This document shows, piece after piece, positions 1 through 12,064 of a DNA stretch of 64,000 bases. Numbering within the stretch: position 1 is the first letter of the stretch; each line of letters begins with the position of its first letter. The notes beneath the pieces are model-generated. The model was not told the origin of the DNA, made no database searches, and was given only the letters and a program-made list of their open reading frames with translations. Source of the stretch: Epinephelus fuscoguttatus. Its lineage: Eukaryota; Chordata; Actinopteri; Perciformes; Serranidae. A program made the position numbers and the translations under genes. The stretch covers positions 2,044,501-2,108,500 of the forward strand of contig NC_064765.1 in the NCBI RefSeq assembly GCF_011397635.1. The letters run 5' to 3'.

Positions 1-1951
1 GTTACATCAAGAACTGCATGGACATTGTCACAGTGGACAAACAAATTCAGGTCCACCCCAATCAAAAGCCTTGGATGACCAAGGAGGCCAACCTGAAGAG
101 AGCCATCCGAAAGGCCAAGTCGGACTACACTAGGAGGATAGAGGAACACCTGGACAGCAACAACAGCAGGCAGGTGTGGCAGGGAGTCCAGCACATCAGC
201 AACTTCAGGACTAACCTCGCAGCTGCTGATGGCGATGCCTTGCTGGCAGAGGCGCTGAACATCTTCTTTGCCCGCTTCGAGGAGGTGTCAACAGAGGCCG
301 CTGTGTCACATCCAGCGGCACAAAGCAGCTCCATCCTCACAGTGGAAGAGGGGGAGGTGAGGCGCACGCTGAGGGCCGTCAACCCGAGGAAAGCTACCGG
401 ACCCGACGGTGTTCCTGGACGTGTGCTGAACGACTGAGCACATTTGCTGATCAGCTGGCGGGGGTTTTCACCAGAATCTTCAACCAGTCTCTGTCCCAGT
501 CCACTGTCCCACCCTGCCTGAAATCCTCCACCATAGTGCCTCTGCCAAAGAAACCAAACATCACCAGCCTCAATGACTACCAGCCCGTGGCACTCACCCC
601 TGTGGTAATGAAGAGCTTTGAGAAACTGGTTCAGAGCCACGTTACATCTTTCATTCCTGCTACCTTCGACTCACACCAGTTTGCATACAGGGCTAACAGG
701 TCTACTGAGGAGGCCGTAGCCACAGCCCTTCATGCTGCTCTGTCCCATCTGGAGCAGCAGGGGGGCTACGCACAGCTTCTCTTCATAGAATTTAGCTCCG
801 CCTTCAACACTATCCTCCCCCACAGACTGGTCTCCAAACTGTTAAATCTAGATCTTCCACACTCCACCTGCCTTTGGATAAAGGACTTTCTGACTGACCG
901 TGCACAGAGGGTTAGAGTAGGCCCTCACTTTTCCACAGCCCTTAGCCTCAGCACGGGCTCCCCACAGGGCTGTGTGCTGAGCCCCCTGCTCTATACCCTT
1001 TACACACATGACTGCACCCCCACACACCACAGCAACACCACAGTCAAATTTGCGGACGACACCACCGTGGTGGGGCTCATCTCGGGAGGAGTCTGCTTAC
1101 CAGGCCCAGGTGGAGCACTCGACAGCGTGGTGTCGGGATAACAACCTGCTCCTGAACACATCTAAATCCAAGGAGCTAATTGTGGACTTCAGGAGGAAAA
1201 AAATCCAGCCTCTGCACATCAGGGAAGAGTGTGTGGAGAGGGTCTCAGTCTTCCGTTTCCTGGGAGTCCACATCACAGACAATTTGTCATGGGGCACAAA
1301 CACAGCAGAGCTGGTGAAGAAGGCCCAGCAGCGACTGTATTTCCTGAGGATTCTAAAGAGGCACAACATCCCTCATAAGCTGCTGGTGTCCTATCGCTGC
1401 TCGATCGAGAGCATCCTGACGTACTGCCTCTGTGTTTGGTTTGCCAGCTGCACAGTGGCACAGAAGAACGCGCTGCAGGGGGGTCAGTTAGGTGGCCCAA
1501 AAGATCATCGGCTGCCCACTGACACCACTGAAGGAGTTACACAGCTCCCACTGCCTCAGGAAGGCCCTCGCCATATCACAGGACTCATCACATCCCGGAC
1601 ACAATCTGTTTGAACTGCTTCCATCGGGCAGACGTCACAGGGTCATCAGAGCACGCACAAATAGACTTAAAAACAGTTTTTACCCCACAGCCATTGTTAC
1701 ATTAAATACCGCTGGACATTGAGTGACTGACAAAACACATGCACTTCCGTATAACTGGTCATACACTTTATATGCACTTTATGATACCGTCCCCATGTGT
1801 TCTTATATTGTTTTTATGTGTTCCTTCTCTTCTCTTTTTCTTTACTATTTTTTATACTATTTATTAGCTCGTTTTGCACTGTCAAGGACTGCACTGAAAT
1901 TTCGTTGTACCTGTTACAATCACAATAAAGATATTCTGATTCTGATTCTTC
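1..1951 (+). mobile_element. CR1/Rex1-like non-LTR retrotransposon (LINE), 5' end cut by window
   Basis: A LINE that enters from the left edge and ends in a short (TTCTGA)-type tail near 1951. Just before the tail is a 3' UTR containing ATTTCGTTGTACC and CACAATAAAG, which resembles the 3' ends of fish CR1/Rex1-like elements. The coding part holds reverse-transcriptase motifs and the conserved C-terminal region, broken by several frameshifts, so the copy is dead. The clade (Rex1 or another L2/CR1 relative) is inferred from protein style and tail. Confidence 0.85.
18..1722 (+). pseudogene. Reverse transcriptase ORF of the CR1/Rex1-like LINE, frameshifted
   Basis: The reverse-transcriptase reading is spread over at least four segments (18-437, 536-1141, 1008-1613, 1492-1722) in different frames. 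It begins with the [10 protein letters not shown] motif near 390-417. It continues through LPKKPN and [10 protein letters not shown] (about 541-600), motif A ([10 protein letters not shown], about 782-811), motif B ([13 protein letters not shown], about 955-993) and motif C (FADD, 1049-1060). It ends with the typical C-terminal RFLGVHI and LLPSGRRHRVI segments. The usual aspartate of motif A reads glutamate (GAA at 788-790), which would be expected to abolish polymerase activity. Frameshifts lie near 435, 1075-1140 and 1490. No endonuclease domain lies within the window. Confidence 0.85.
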
Positions 1952-3944
1952 TAACTGTATGACATCATTATGTCAACAAGTCGAAATATTGCCATTATCA
2001 CAATATAAATCTTTATTATTTTTAAAATTGTACCAGTATTATCCCGAAGGATATGATAAGGCACACCCCCAACAGCAAGCTTCATACCCCGACCACTGTG
2101 TTTGAAACCACTTCCCCTCCATCATCACCCCCCCCTCACTGAAATGACTGGAGGTGACAAGTTACCAAACTGCACAGTAAAAACAGTAAGCGGGTTCCAT
2201 ATGTCAGGAACTGGTCTTCCTGATTACAAGCAACCAGTATGGCCCTTTTAAAAAACATATCAGTTGATCTCTAGTTTGATAATATGATTAAACTTGAGGG
2301 TTTATTTAAAACCTGTGTGAACGTGAACGCGACCTGTTTCCTACCTTGGTAGACCAAAAAAAAACTTTGTAAAAAAAAAACAAAACTACATTTTTCCTTC
2401 CCCAGTGGTGTAAAATGCACGCACACTTTGACAAGATACTTCAACAGTGCCAATGATTCTCTATGAAGGTGCCCAGAACAGTGTGGAATAAAAAAGCTCT
2501 GCTAATGGATAAAAAGGGAGCGGGGTCAGATGGGAGGAAAACGTCGACATGATTGAGGTTCCAGCCCAATTAACTGGAGATCACTTAAATGGTTGGCGAG
2601 CTGAAGAGGTCATTATACTGAAGAGCTCTGAAGAAGCCCATTAGGGCTTTCCAAAGCTGGACCCCTGACTCCTCCACTTTGGTTTTCTGTTTCTCCAATA
2701 AAAAGACACACGGCTGATTCCTCTCCACGGAGGCTGCTGGCCTGTTTATTAAACGCTTTACCTTCATTGAATCTGAGCAAACATGTGCAGTCATCCATGC
2801 ATGTGTGTGTCTGTGAGCTCAATCATCCGTGCGCGCTATCGTACATTCACTGCCCTGGAAGCTGCAGCCCATAGTATAAGCTATGGGGAAACTTTATCCT
2901 CCAACACTGAGCTAAGCCATGAGAAAAATGCCAAAGAACAAATCAATGTTTTCCACAAACTGAGCACTGCACACAAAACAAATCCAAGAAATATCGACTT
3001 TCACGTTAGCCCTGCAAAAGAGATGGTAAACTAAACAATGTACAACTGCTTCCCTGAACAGCCAGAGAAACATGAATTGCTACATCAATATCTACAGCTG
3101 TAAAGGGAGCCGCTATATAAAGTCTTTTCCGACGGGATGCACGGTGTGTGGGGATCAGTCATTCATGCACAGCAGCTCTACATAATCACGCTTCTCTGAC
3201 ATCACAGCAGCATCTCCGATATTAGTCACGCCGCCCCACCAACATGAGGCAGCAGCCTCCTCACAATCCCCATTATCACCCCACCAACATCTGAGCTGAA
3301 CCTAAATATATTTATGACGGATGTTTTTACAAACCAGTGCCAATTAACAGTGTTTTAAAGGAGGCAGTAAGGGGCAGAGGTGCACTGTGGGTAAAAGGGC
3401 AGATGTGCATCGTACAGTTTTAACACGAGGCCCGAGCTGGTGAATGTAAGAGTGCTGCTAGTTTGTTGCTCCACTTATGCAGCATGGCTCAAATTCACTG
3501 GGATTTTCAGAGACAGTGAAGAGAGAAATCGCCTACAGTCATTTTATAGTAACTGTGTTTTTTGTGAAAGATATTTTCAGCAGCCTAAAAATTAAATCAC
3601 TGAGACTTAAAGGAAAAAACTTGAGGCCTGTTGAGGATGAGTTACACAAGAAATTGCCTCTGAAATATGAAGATGTTCTGCTTTTCTCTCTTTAATATTA
3701 ATATGTATTTTTTTAGTATCTGACTGTTGGTCAGACAAAACAGGATGTTTGAAGATGTGACACTGGACTATGGGAAACTTGTGTGAATGTTTTTCACTGT
3801 TTTCTGACTGCTTACAGACTAAATGATTAATTCAGAAAACTGGAGTTACCTCCTGATGGTTGTTTGCCTCCAGTTCAGCTGCAGTTTACAGTCATGTCTA
3901 TTGAGGGCTGTATGTGGCTATGACAGTGCTTCAAAGAAGGATGC
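1952..3944. other. Intergenic sequence, no gene seen
   Basis: AT-rich non-coding DNA. The open frames here are short, without recognisable domains or splice context. It has only simple features such as short A-runs (2357-2390). The stretch 3060-3330 is less repetitive than its surroundings but shows nothing I can name. Confidence 0.6.
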
Positions 3945-5130
3945 TGCTGCAAAGAAGCTACAAGGTCTAAAACATGGATGCTTCACACACAGAAGATCTA
4001 TACAATCAGCACAGTTTCAAGATTAGAGTCACCAATTCAGTATCTGACCAAATGTCTCCCCTTCTGTTCCTGAGATATGACGTTAAACAATGGCCAGAGA
4101 AGTTTTTTTAAAAGAACGTTATGGTGTCACAGTCAAGCTGACCTTTGACCTTTTAGATACATCAAGTTTTAGCACAATTAGTGTATGGATTCTTGAGTTA
4201 TGGCCAAAAACACATTTTGCGAGGTCACGGTGACCTTTGACCACCAAAATATAATCAGTTGATCCGTGAGGGGACGTTAGTGCCAAATTCAAAGAAATTA
4301 CCCTGAGGTGTTCTTGACATATTGCGTTCATGAGACAGATGCAAGGTCACACTGACTTTGACCTTTGACCACTGAAATCCAATCAGTTCATTGCTGAGTC
4401 TAGAGCTGCCCCTATATTTTATCTCCAAGTGCACGTCACACACTGAGCGAGCCGCCTGTTGATGACGCGTGGGCTAATGGGCATGTAGCTGCTTCCATGT
4501 TTCACATGATACGTCATGTTTGTAGTCGACCAATGAAGATGAGTTTACATATCACCTTGGGTTCGTCCTTCACCTTCTCAAAATGATCCCACACTTTGGA
4601 TTTCCTGCCCGACATGTTATTAACTAGCCTGTGGAATAACCGCAGGTACCAGCCCTGGAGATTAACCTGACTGCTGTCTGACTGCTGAGCGTGGACACTT
4701 CCTGTGTCTGTCCTTTCACATTAAACTCCCACATGGTCCAGTCATATAGGTTTGGATTTATTTTGACAAGGAGCTAATAGAGTTTCACATTAGTTTTTTG
4801 TTTTGTTTTGTTTTGTTTTTTCCTGTGACTAAGTGACCAATGAAATCTTGCAAGCTAATGACCTTTCTGGTCGCCTAACGTTAAGTCGACTGTTAGGGGG
4901 CAGGCCTCGTTAAGTCCAAGTGAAAAGAATCCTTTACGTATTCTTGAGCTGTCACATTCACAAGAATGAGACAGATGAGGTCACATAGACTTGACCTTTG
5001 ACCACCAAAATTTAATCAGTTCATCGCTGAGTCCAAGAGGACATCTGTGCCAAATTTGAAGAATTTCCCTTGAGGCATTCTTGAGATATCATGTTCACAA
5101 TGATGGGACGGACAAACAGACAACCCAGTG
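3945..5130 (+). repeat. Interspersed fish repeat with tandem copies carrying nuclear-receptor-like motifs
   Basis: The unit recurs several times: a TGACCTTTGACC block, then a block reading CCAAATTTGAAGAA, then a GAGATATCATGTTCACAA-like block. The same family makes up 38,320-39,600. The stretch 3950-4220 is the reverse complement of about 38,895-39,130 with few differences. At 4222-4236 there is a full AGGTCA-N3-TGACCT palindrome overlapping a DR1 (4231-4242). Copies are interrupted by unrelated sequence at about 4440-4930. I could not name the family. Confidence 0.75.
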
Positions 5131-7587
5131 TGGAGGCATAAGAATGACAGGAGGACTTTATATGTGCTCATATGGAGGATGGTTTCAGGCCCCTGTAGAT
5201 TTGGGGCATCATTCACTCATGTCTGATACCAGGTGTGAGGTCTGACAGGTAGCATTAAGTCTATTGCTGATGACAAAAAGGGCCTTTTCACAGCGTAACT
5301 TATTACTACTAATGAACTGTTCATTTGTAATGGTGGTGCATAATGGTGATGAGCAACAGGAGTTCATAGTTTGCCCACCTTTTTTATTCCTAACCACATC
5401 TCTCGCAGCACAGCCCCGGTAGAGACATTGCCATATGACCTAATTATCTCTCATTAGCGGCCTCAGTAATTACAGGCCCTTTTACAGCTCCATCTCCTCT
5501 GTCTCACATAGGAGGGGATTTCAATTAGGCCTGCCTTGCAGCACCGACTGCCTCACTCTCACAGCTAAGCCACACTGTCACCTGAGCAGCCAAGCATAAC
5601 CAGGCGGCAGGCGGCAGGCAGCACGGCGCTCAAGGAAAGCTCCCACAAAGCATATAAGTGTTTCTGCGGCTGGGTTTTATTCATTCCATATCATGCACCC
5701 ATCAATGAGACGTAACAACAAGACAGCTTGAAAAGGCGTCTTCTTTCACTGAGGAGAAAAATAAGCTTTTATGCCATCTTCTGCAAGCAGCACATCATGA
5801 AAAATACATAAGAAACAAACGATGTATCGCGGCGCGTCTCCCTGCCATAGGTAAATAGCGTGTGATATGCAAAGTCTCAGGCGTCACAGTGACAGAAAAT
5901 GCCTCCATCAAGCCAGATTCATCAAACATAACTAGGAGGAAAAAAGATGATTGAATGAGCTGCCTTTACATCATTCAGCTAAAAGCACAGTCGGATTCGG
6001 AAGAAACACAAGGAGGAGGAGGAGGAGGAGGAGGAGGAGGAGGAGAGAAACAACAGAGGAGCCATGAAATTGTTGAGTAGCGGCGAGAAATGACTCCCCT
6101 CCACTCCTGCTTATCATTTATCTCTCACTCCAACCCTGATGCCAAATCAGTCACCCTAATTAACAGGCCAGCGAGAAACACCAATCAATACTGCAGAGGG
6201 ATAATTAACCCCTTGTGTTCTCAATCGTCTCTACAAAGGTGAAATTGAAATTGATTGAGATTACGTTTTGTTGGCTAATTGTGGCCCCTCGCTCGGGTGA
6301 AGGAGGGTCGACTAATGGCGTGTGTGCTGTTATCAGGAATCAGTGGGATTGATGTTCGCTGCAGAGGTGTTGTGACTACTGTGGAATACGCCGGCTGAAG
6401 AATGCTTTTATTCTGAAGCTGAACAGTGGCGGCTCTAATGTCAGGTTCACACTACACAACATTTTTGTCCCTTCCAACAGTCATTGTGTCACATTAGACG
6501 ATGGTGGAGTCATTAAATCTCACCGTGACTTGGCCGACAGACATGAGAGAGTACGCGATGGTCCAAGACCAATCATCCCTGGGTATTTTTTACCGCACGA
6601 GTAATGTCATTTGGTTATTGTTGACCTATTTTTATTATTACTAATGTTATTGTAGTCCTGCAAATGTTTCACAATAAAAGCCTTTTTAGAAAATGGAGGG
6701 ATTCTCTCAGATGAAATGATAAGGGGCTTTTAATTTGAAACAGATACAGGAAGTGTTGAGTTTGAAATGATGCGGTGCTGCATCAAATTTAACAGGACAA
6801 ACGAGAGCGGGTAAAAACTAAATGGCCCGGACACTATCTGTGAGTTTGATTCCTTTATATCCTCCATTATGAAGAAAGAACATTCTTTGCTAGCTTGATG
6901 CTAATGGCAGTACTCAGCAAGTTGATAAAGTGCCTCTGCTGTTTCCTTTTTACTCTGTGTGCTAACGTCCCTACAGGAAATATCTGTAAAGGCTGGGCTG
7001 TTGTTGTCCTAGTTTCCATGGCAGCAGATTGCCCTGTGTTCCTATTGGTCAAAGTCACAGCTGTGACAGGAGCAGTCGTGAACGACAAAAAGAAAATCAA
7101 AAATGCTTGACTTTCTTTTCCAGACGTGGCGTCGGTTGTTGTCTACTATGACACACTACACAGGATAAATTGATGGACAATCTCGTAGGACACTCGTCGT
7201 TCACGATCTGAGCCGACACCGTACAACACCTCGTCAGGCTGTAATCGGGCTGATATTGTTGAGTCTGAACCATGAGACACAAATGGCTTCTCTGTTGTCT
7301 TCAACAGTTTTTCTTATCAATGTAGGTTTCCTCAAAGTGTTTTCATAAACAGTGAGCTCGTGTTAATTAGTTTTTCACTCATGATCACACGTTCAGTTCA
7401 TTGTCTCACCCTCTGTTCTTAAGCATCTGAACAACACCTTATAAAAACATCTGTAAAATGTTTATTATCTGTGATAATGTTGTCTGCTTTATTTTTTACA
7501 AGATAATATCAAGGTGAAGATTAAAAACAAAACTTTCTTTTAGTGTGTTGAAACTTGTATTTAAGTCAACAACTGAGGCACTTACAG
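5131..7587. other. Intergenic sequence with possible conserved non-coding blocks
   Basis: No coding exon is recognisable. Two blocks, about 5400-5640 and 6090-6310, are rich in TAATTA/ATTAG homeodomain-type cores and contain little repeat, which is the look of vertebrate conserved non-coding elements. This is only a compositional impression. A (GGA)n run lies at about 6014-6044. About 6441-7275 is flanked by imperfect inverted ends (GGTTCACACTACAC on the left, GTCTGAACC on the right) and may be a decayed DNA transposon. Confidence 0.4.
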
Positions 7588-7995
7588 TGAGCGCGTTTAC
7601 ATGCACACTAATAAACCGATCATTATCTGATTTCTGGAATTACCTGATTATTCAAGTGGTCATGTAAACAGCATAATCCGATAGGCTTTATCAGATAAAA
7701 GCCATTATCTGATTATGAGAAATCAGATAAACACATCTAGCTTTTTCCCCAATAGTCAGATTATTCGGTGCATGTATACCCTTTAATCTGGTTTCTTTCA
7801 GGTCTTGCTATTTTATACTCCCACTCCACAACATTTTAGAGGAAAATATTGTACTTTCTACTCCACTACGTTAATCTGACAGCTTTTGTTTCCTTTCAGA
7901 TAAAGATTTTGCATAAAATAATATATTTTTATATTCTCAGTGTTTAAATTGTCACTTTTATTTTATCTTCCTTATGTTATGCACTTTGTGTGACA

Positions 7996-7999
<4 letters not shown>

Positions 8000-8031
<32 letters not shown>
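8000..8031. repeat. (TA)n microsatellite
   Basis: Uninterrupted TA dinucleotide run at the left edge of the nested hAT-like element. Confidence 0.9.
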
Positions 8032-8034
<3 letters not shown>

Positions 8035-8038
<4 letters not shown>

Positions 8039-8665
8039 GAATATTCCTTCTAAAAATAACTCATAGGTTTGAACCATTCGAATTTTTTTTTTTCGCATTA
8101 TGTCCACAAGAGGGCAAACTAATACAAGGAAACATACTTGTGTATGTATTAATACAAGGAAACATAACTACTTGTAGGTATTTTTATTTCAACATAAATG
8201 TCTTTGAAAACATTTACATACCTACACATTAAAACACATAAAACAATTATCTATAACATTACGTTATAAACGACCGCGGACCTCCCGCTCAACCCCCCTC
8301 TCTGACCCGTCAGGCCACACCGCCTGCGGAAGCACTGTGAATAGCCTCGAAGCGCCGCCAGTTTCCTTTCGGCGCCCATGTGGTGCCGTGCCGCGCAGCT
8401 CCGTGGCCGGCTTGCGCCCTGCAGCGATCGTTTCGGCGTCTGGTCTATGTGTGCACTGGCTTCGCAGCACTTCCACGGGCGGTGTGGCCCTGGCCTATGC
8501 AGTACGTTCAGTGCAGCGGCCCAGACCAACGCCCAATCACAAAGAGGACAGCTGCAGTGGTGGGGGTTTTTTCTCCACAATCAAATATCAATTTTCACAT
8601 TCGAAGGACTTTTTTTTTCAAATTCGAATTTACATTCAAATTTAGAATATTCGTTGACAGCCCTA
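8035..8665. mobile_element. hAT-like non-autonomous element nested in the MITE
   Basis: The right end, reverse-complemented, begins CTAGGGCTGTCAACGAATAT, a terminus style common among fish hAT elements. The left end is eroded against a (TA)n microsatellite (about 8000-8031), leaving only GAATATTC similarity. The interior contains a GC-rich core (about 8265-8560) with overlapping open frames on both strands but no recognisable protein. No clean target-site duplication was found because the left boundary is unclear. Confidence 0.5.
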
Positions 8666-9429
8666 GTACCTACTGTAACAGGAAGTTTGAGTTTTATGTT
8701 ATGTACTTGGGGAGAAATCCAACTGAAGGACTGAATCATGTAAACCAGGTTTTTCTGATTATCAGATTATTGAAGTGCATGTAAACACGTCAAATCGGAT
8801 TATTACCATTATCTGATTATTCCCAGTTATCTGATTATTGTGCGCATGTAAACGTGCTCAGTGATTCTGACTGTTGGGTCAAGTCTTTCAGATGAGACCA
8901 GCATGTACATGTACTAAAGATGGAACAAGAACAGCTCCAGTACTTCAGGTTTGACTTGCACAGGTGTTTCAGGTGCATTTCACAGAATGAGAATATTAAC
9001 AGCACAGTTTTCTGCAGACTGATTCTGTACAAACATGTCATAAACGCCATTTTTGTTCCTCATTTTTTATCATTTACTTTATTTGTTTGTACTGTGTATA
9101 CTGAACAATATTTCGTGGTCTTATTGTTTTGTTGTGTTTATCAGTTTTTCAGCTGCCTAAAAACGTGTTTACTCTGATGGGAAAATAAAGACTTAAACCG
9201 GAAGCACTGGGACTAAACATCACGCTGATACAGAGTGATCATGACCCATGTTATGTCAGCTGAATCATCTTAATGTGAACTCAGCTGGTGAAACGCAGAG
9301 TTCAGGTTTTAACATTCTGAATAATAATGTAGGTAGATTTTAATCTGCGCCACAGACCATACATCCGGGTCCTCACACACAGCTAACTGAACTCATTAGC
9401 ATGACTCCATGATGACAGGTGTATCTTAC

Positions 9430-9790
9430 CTGGTGGGTCCCAGACAGCACATTAATCCGTCTGGTTTGGTTTGATGACAGCCGGTAATGTTACATCCACA
9501 CAGTCCGGTCTATCTGCAGAGCCTCCCGGCCTCCGTACCACAGCTAACCCGGCTTCAAGCTAACGGCTGTAAGTCCACAGACGCTGCGGCAGGTGTCAGC
9601 GGTGTGAACCTCCTCATTAACGGCTCCTTCCTCGACGTAACGACGTCTTCTGAAACTAAAATGAGTTCCCACGTCGCACAGAAACACAGGGACACATTTC
9701 TTCAGCCCGTAGAAACCGTTTACTGCCACTGTAATAAAGCTAACACCGTCTGAACCTGTACTGGCAGCGGCAGCTACAGTAACTGAACGA
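9430..9790 (-). other. Putative non-coding first exon of an unidentified minus-strand gene
   Basis: This CpG-rich block ends, on the minus strand, in a consensus splice donor: CCACCAG followed by GTAAGA, with the exon ending at 9430. It lies directly downstream of a promoter-like segment (9791-9880). A 61-codon frame (9729-9544) is present but resembles nothing known, so the exon is more likely 5' untranslated. The orientation matches cdc25b and ap5s1. In human the next gene after AP5S1 is MAVS, but no CARD-coding exon was seen between 1 and 9430, so the identity stays open. Confidence 0.45.
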
Positions 9791-9880
9791 AGCGCGCGCG
9801 TTCTCAGATTCCGTTCCAGTGCGCCGGCGGTGACGTCATTACGATTTCACACGCTCCAGAGTCGCAGCCAATCAGCAGCG
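9791..9880 (-). promoter_or_regulatory. CpG-rich promoter-like segment with CRE and CCAAT box
   Basis: Contains a perfect palindromic CRE, TGACGTCA (9831-9838), a CCAAT box (9868-9872, plus-strand orientation), and a cluster of CpGs (CGCGCGCG at about 9793-9800, GCGCCGGCGG at about 9821-9830). It is flanked by AT-rich DNA on the right and the putative exon on the left. A transcription start near 9770-9800 on the minus strand is inferred; a plus-strand or bidirectional start is possible. Confidence 0.5.
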
Positions 9881-12064
9881 TCCTCTGAATGAGGTCAAGA
9901 CAGAGCCTTTCTTTTGTTTTTGTTTTGTTGTTTTTCTTTTATAGGCATTTATGAACAACTCATTTTGAAAGACGCTGTTTTTCTATATTTTTATCTATTT
10001 TATTTTATTTTATTTATTTATTTTTAATTTATCACAAGGAAGTTAGTGCCATTGGGATGCCCCGCCCCTAACCGCAGTGGAGATTTAAAATATATATATA
10101 TATAACACATATACATATATATATAACCAATACTATCATTTTTATACCTACTGTCAAATTAAGGACTGATCTTTACTAATCAGAGGAGGGGGGTGGCGGC
10201 GTGACTTTTCGTTTTGTTTTTTGTTTTTTCATCATGACCCTCCACAAAGCCACAAATATTTTTCCCATAGATTTTGATAATAACTAAAAGTTTCTAGCGC
10301 CCAGGTTTACTTCTGTAGCATTCTGCCCACTGATTCTGAACCCGGGAGTTGCCATGGAGAGAAATAAATAAATAAACTGAGGGCGTGTTTTACTACATCG
10401 AGCGCCTGAGATGCTAATGCACGGCCTCGTTATACTGACACGTGGCCTCAGGATCGTTTAATTCATTCCCTTGTTTTGGTTAATTCATGCGCTTGTGATA
10501 GAGTTCGTTCCCTTGTTTTGGTTGCATGCTCACGATATAAGTTGTTCCTTCATTTTGGTTGATTCGTGCACTTGAGATAAGCATAAGGTTACAGAGCACC
10601 AGCACAACACTCCAGCCTGTCTACAGGGGTGAAGTTAGATTAATATTTGGATATGCAGGTTTGGACATGCATGTTTTCTTTAAAAATCGTCAGTAAAATA
10701 AAAACTAAATACAGTCATTTAAATGTTTATGCTCCTCCCCTAAGCCAAAACAAAAATAAGAGGAGCCCCTCCCCAGTGATTAGAAAATTATTGACATGTG
10801 TCTTCTCTTTTGTATCACCCCCTCCCCCACTTATAAATAACAAACAGTCCCTTAGTTACATTTTATTAATAAGGAGCAGTAAGAACAGTGTAGGCCGTAC
10901 AACACAGTAGATCATCTAGGAAACAGAGCCCAACGTCTAAACATTCAATCGGCCTCATTCACTGAGACGTGCAAAGAAAAGTTCATGATACTTTTTTCTT
11001 TATCTTTATTTCTTATAACAAAGGCAACTTACAAATTCACAGATTCATGACACGTGTGTCCCGGACAGTTTTGTACTCTCCATGGAGAAAGAGGTGAAGC
11101 TGTTTCTGCACACATATTTCTTCATGGCAGACAAAACATTTGACAAACTCTTCATCAGATTCTTCATACATGTCAGTCTCTGAAGATGCTGCAACGTCTT
11201 CCAGTAAGGCCAGACATGCCGTCTTAACACCAGAGGCCTAAACTCTGAAGCAGGATTTGGAGTTAGTGAGGCAACCTCAGGGTTAACGTACTACGAAGCT
11301 GGTTCTCTTTTATCGGGACGAATCACCGTGGTAACTGATGCTTAACAGCTGACCTGCTCCAGAGTAGGTTAGCTTCAGGGTATCAGATCACAACGCCCAA
11401 GCCTGTCAACGCCCCTCCTGACCTCCTGACCTGAGTACAGACGATAGAAAAACCCAAGCACAGCCAGACAAATAGTCAAACATCACTAATCAAAGACAGT
11501 CATTAAAATAACCATAACAACAGAGCATACAGATAATGAGTTATTAATGTAGAGAGTGGATGACAGACGCCTGTCAGTGTGTGTTTGGTCACAGATCTAA
11601 AGCCTGACTGTAATAGCAACTGCTGGCAGTGAACTTTGCCTGTTGGGGTTGCCTATAGCAACATCCTTATATGAGACTTCCTCCGTGGGCGTTGAAGTAT
11701 TTATACATGATCCCAGTATTTAATACGAGCACATCAGCGCCTCATCAGGGAGGGTGGGATGGATTTATTGCGGCGGCCCGACCTGCTGATGGAGGCTGAT
11801 TAAACTGGTGACTTTTAAGTGATTTTACAGGAAAATTTTAATATGGGACGTCCCCGTGCAAATCACAGCACTAAACCCCCGTCCCCCGTTAAGACCCCCC
11901 CACCACCAACAGAAATACACGAGACGAGAGCTCAGCAAAGCAAAACAATGATGAAGCCTGCATCAGTTTCCTCCGACAGCAACCACAGATGTGAAAGGTA
12001 ACACATGAACATCACAGTTTTTAGCAGGACCTGGGCTGGAGTGAACGTTTGGTCACATCTGTTC
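9881..12064. other. Intergenic sequence, simple and minor tandem repeats only
   Basis: No coding exon is recognised. It holds an AT-rich stretch (9970-10,030), a (TA)-rich run (10,091-10,125) and a three-copy tandem repeat (10,457-10,582, listed separately). The remainder, including 10,900-12,060, shows no feature I can name. Confidence 0.6.
10457..10582. repeat. Degenerate ~40-bp tandem repeat, three copies
   Basis: The block CCTTGTTTTGGTT followed by a (C/G)TTG(T/A)GATA-type block recurs three times with a period of about 38-46 bp and several substitutions. Confidence 0.7.

Larger units (their letters stand above)
7588..8862. mobile_element. Non-autonomous DNA transposon (MITE-like) with inverted termini
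   Basis: The left end reads GTGAGCGCGTTTACATG (7588-7604) and the right end, reverse-complemented, reads CTGAGCACGTTTACATG. Both are followed by subterminal ATCTGATTATT-type motifs that recur on both sides (7670-7770 and 8755-8840). There is no transposase. A second element is inserted in the middle (about 8035-8665), which explains the long internal GC-rich block. Target-site duplication and superfamily are not clear. Confidence 0.65.

Noticed and set aside
8251..8784. Several overlapping frames in a GC-rich block
   Set aside because: Open in many frames on both strands because of composition; lies inside a transposon; no domain.
1..9430. Coding exons of mavs expected from human synteny
   Set aside because: No frame resembling a CARD or a mavs transmembrane end was seen on the minus strand, so no mavs annotation is made.
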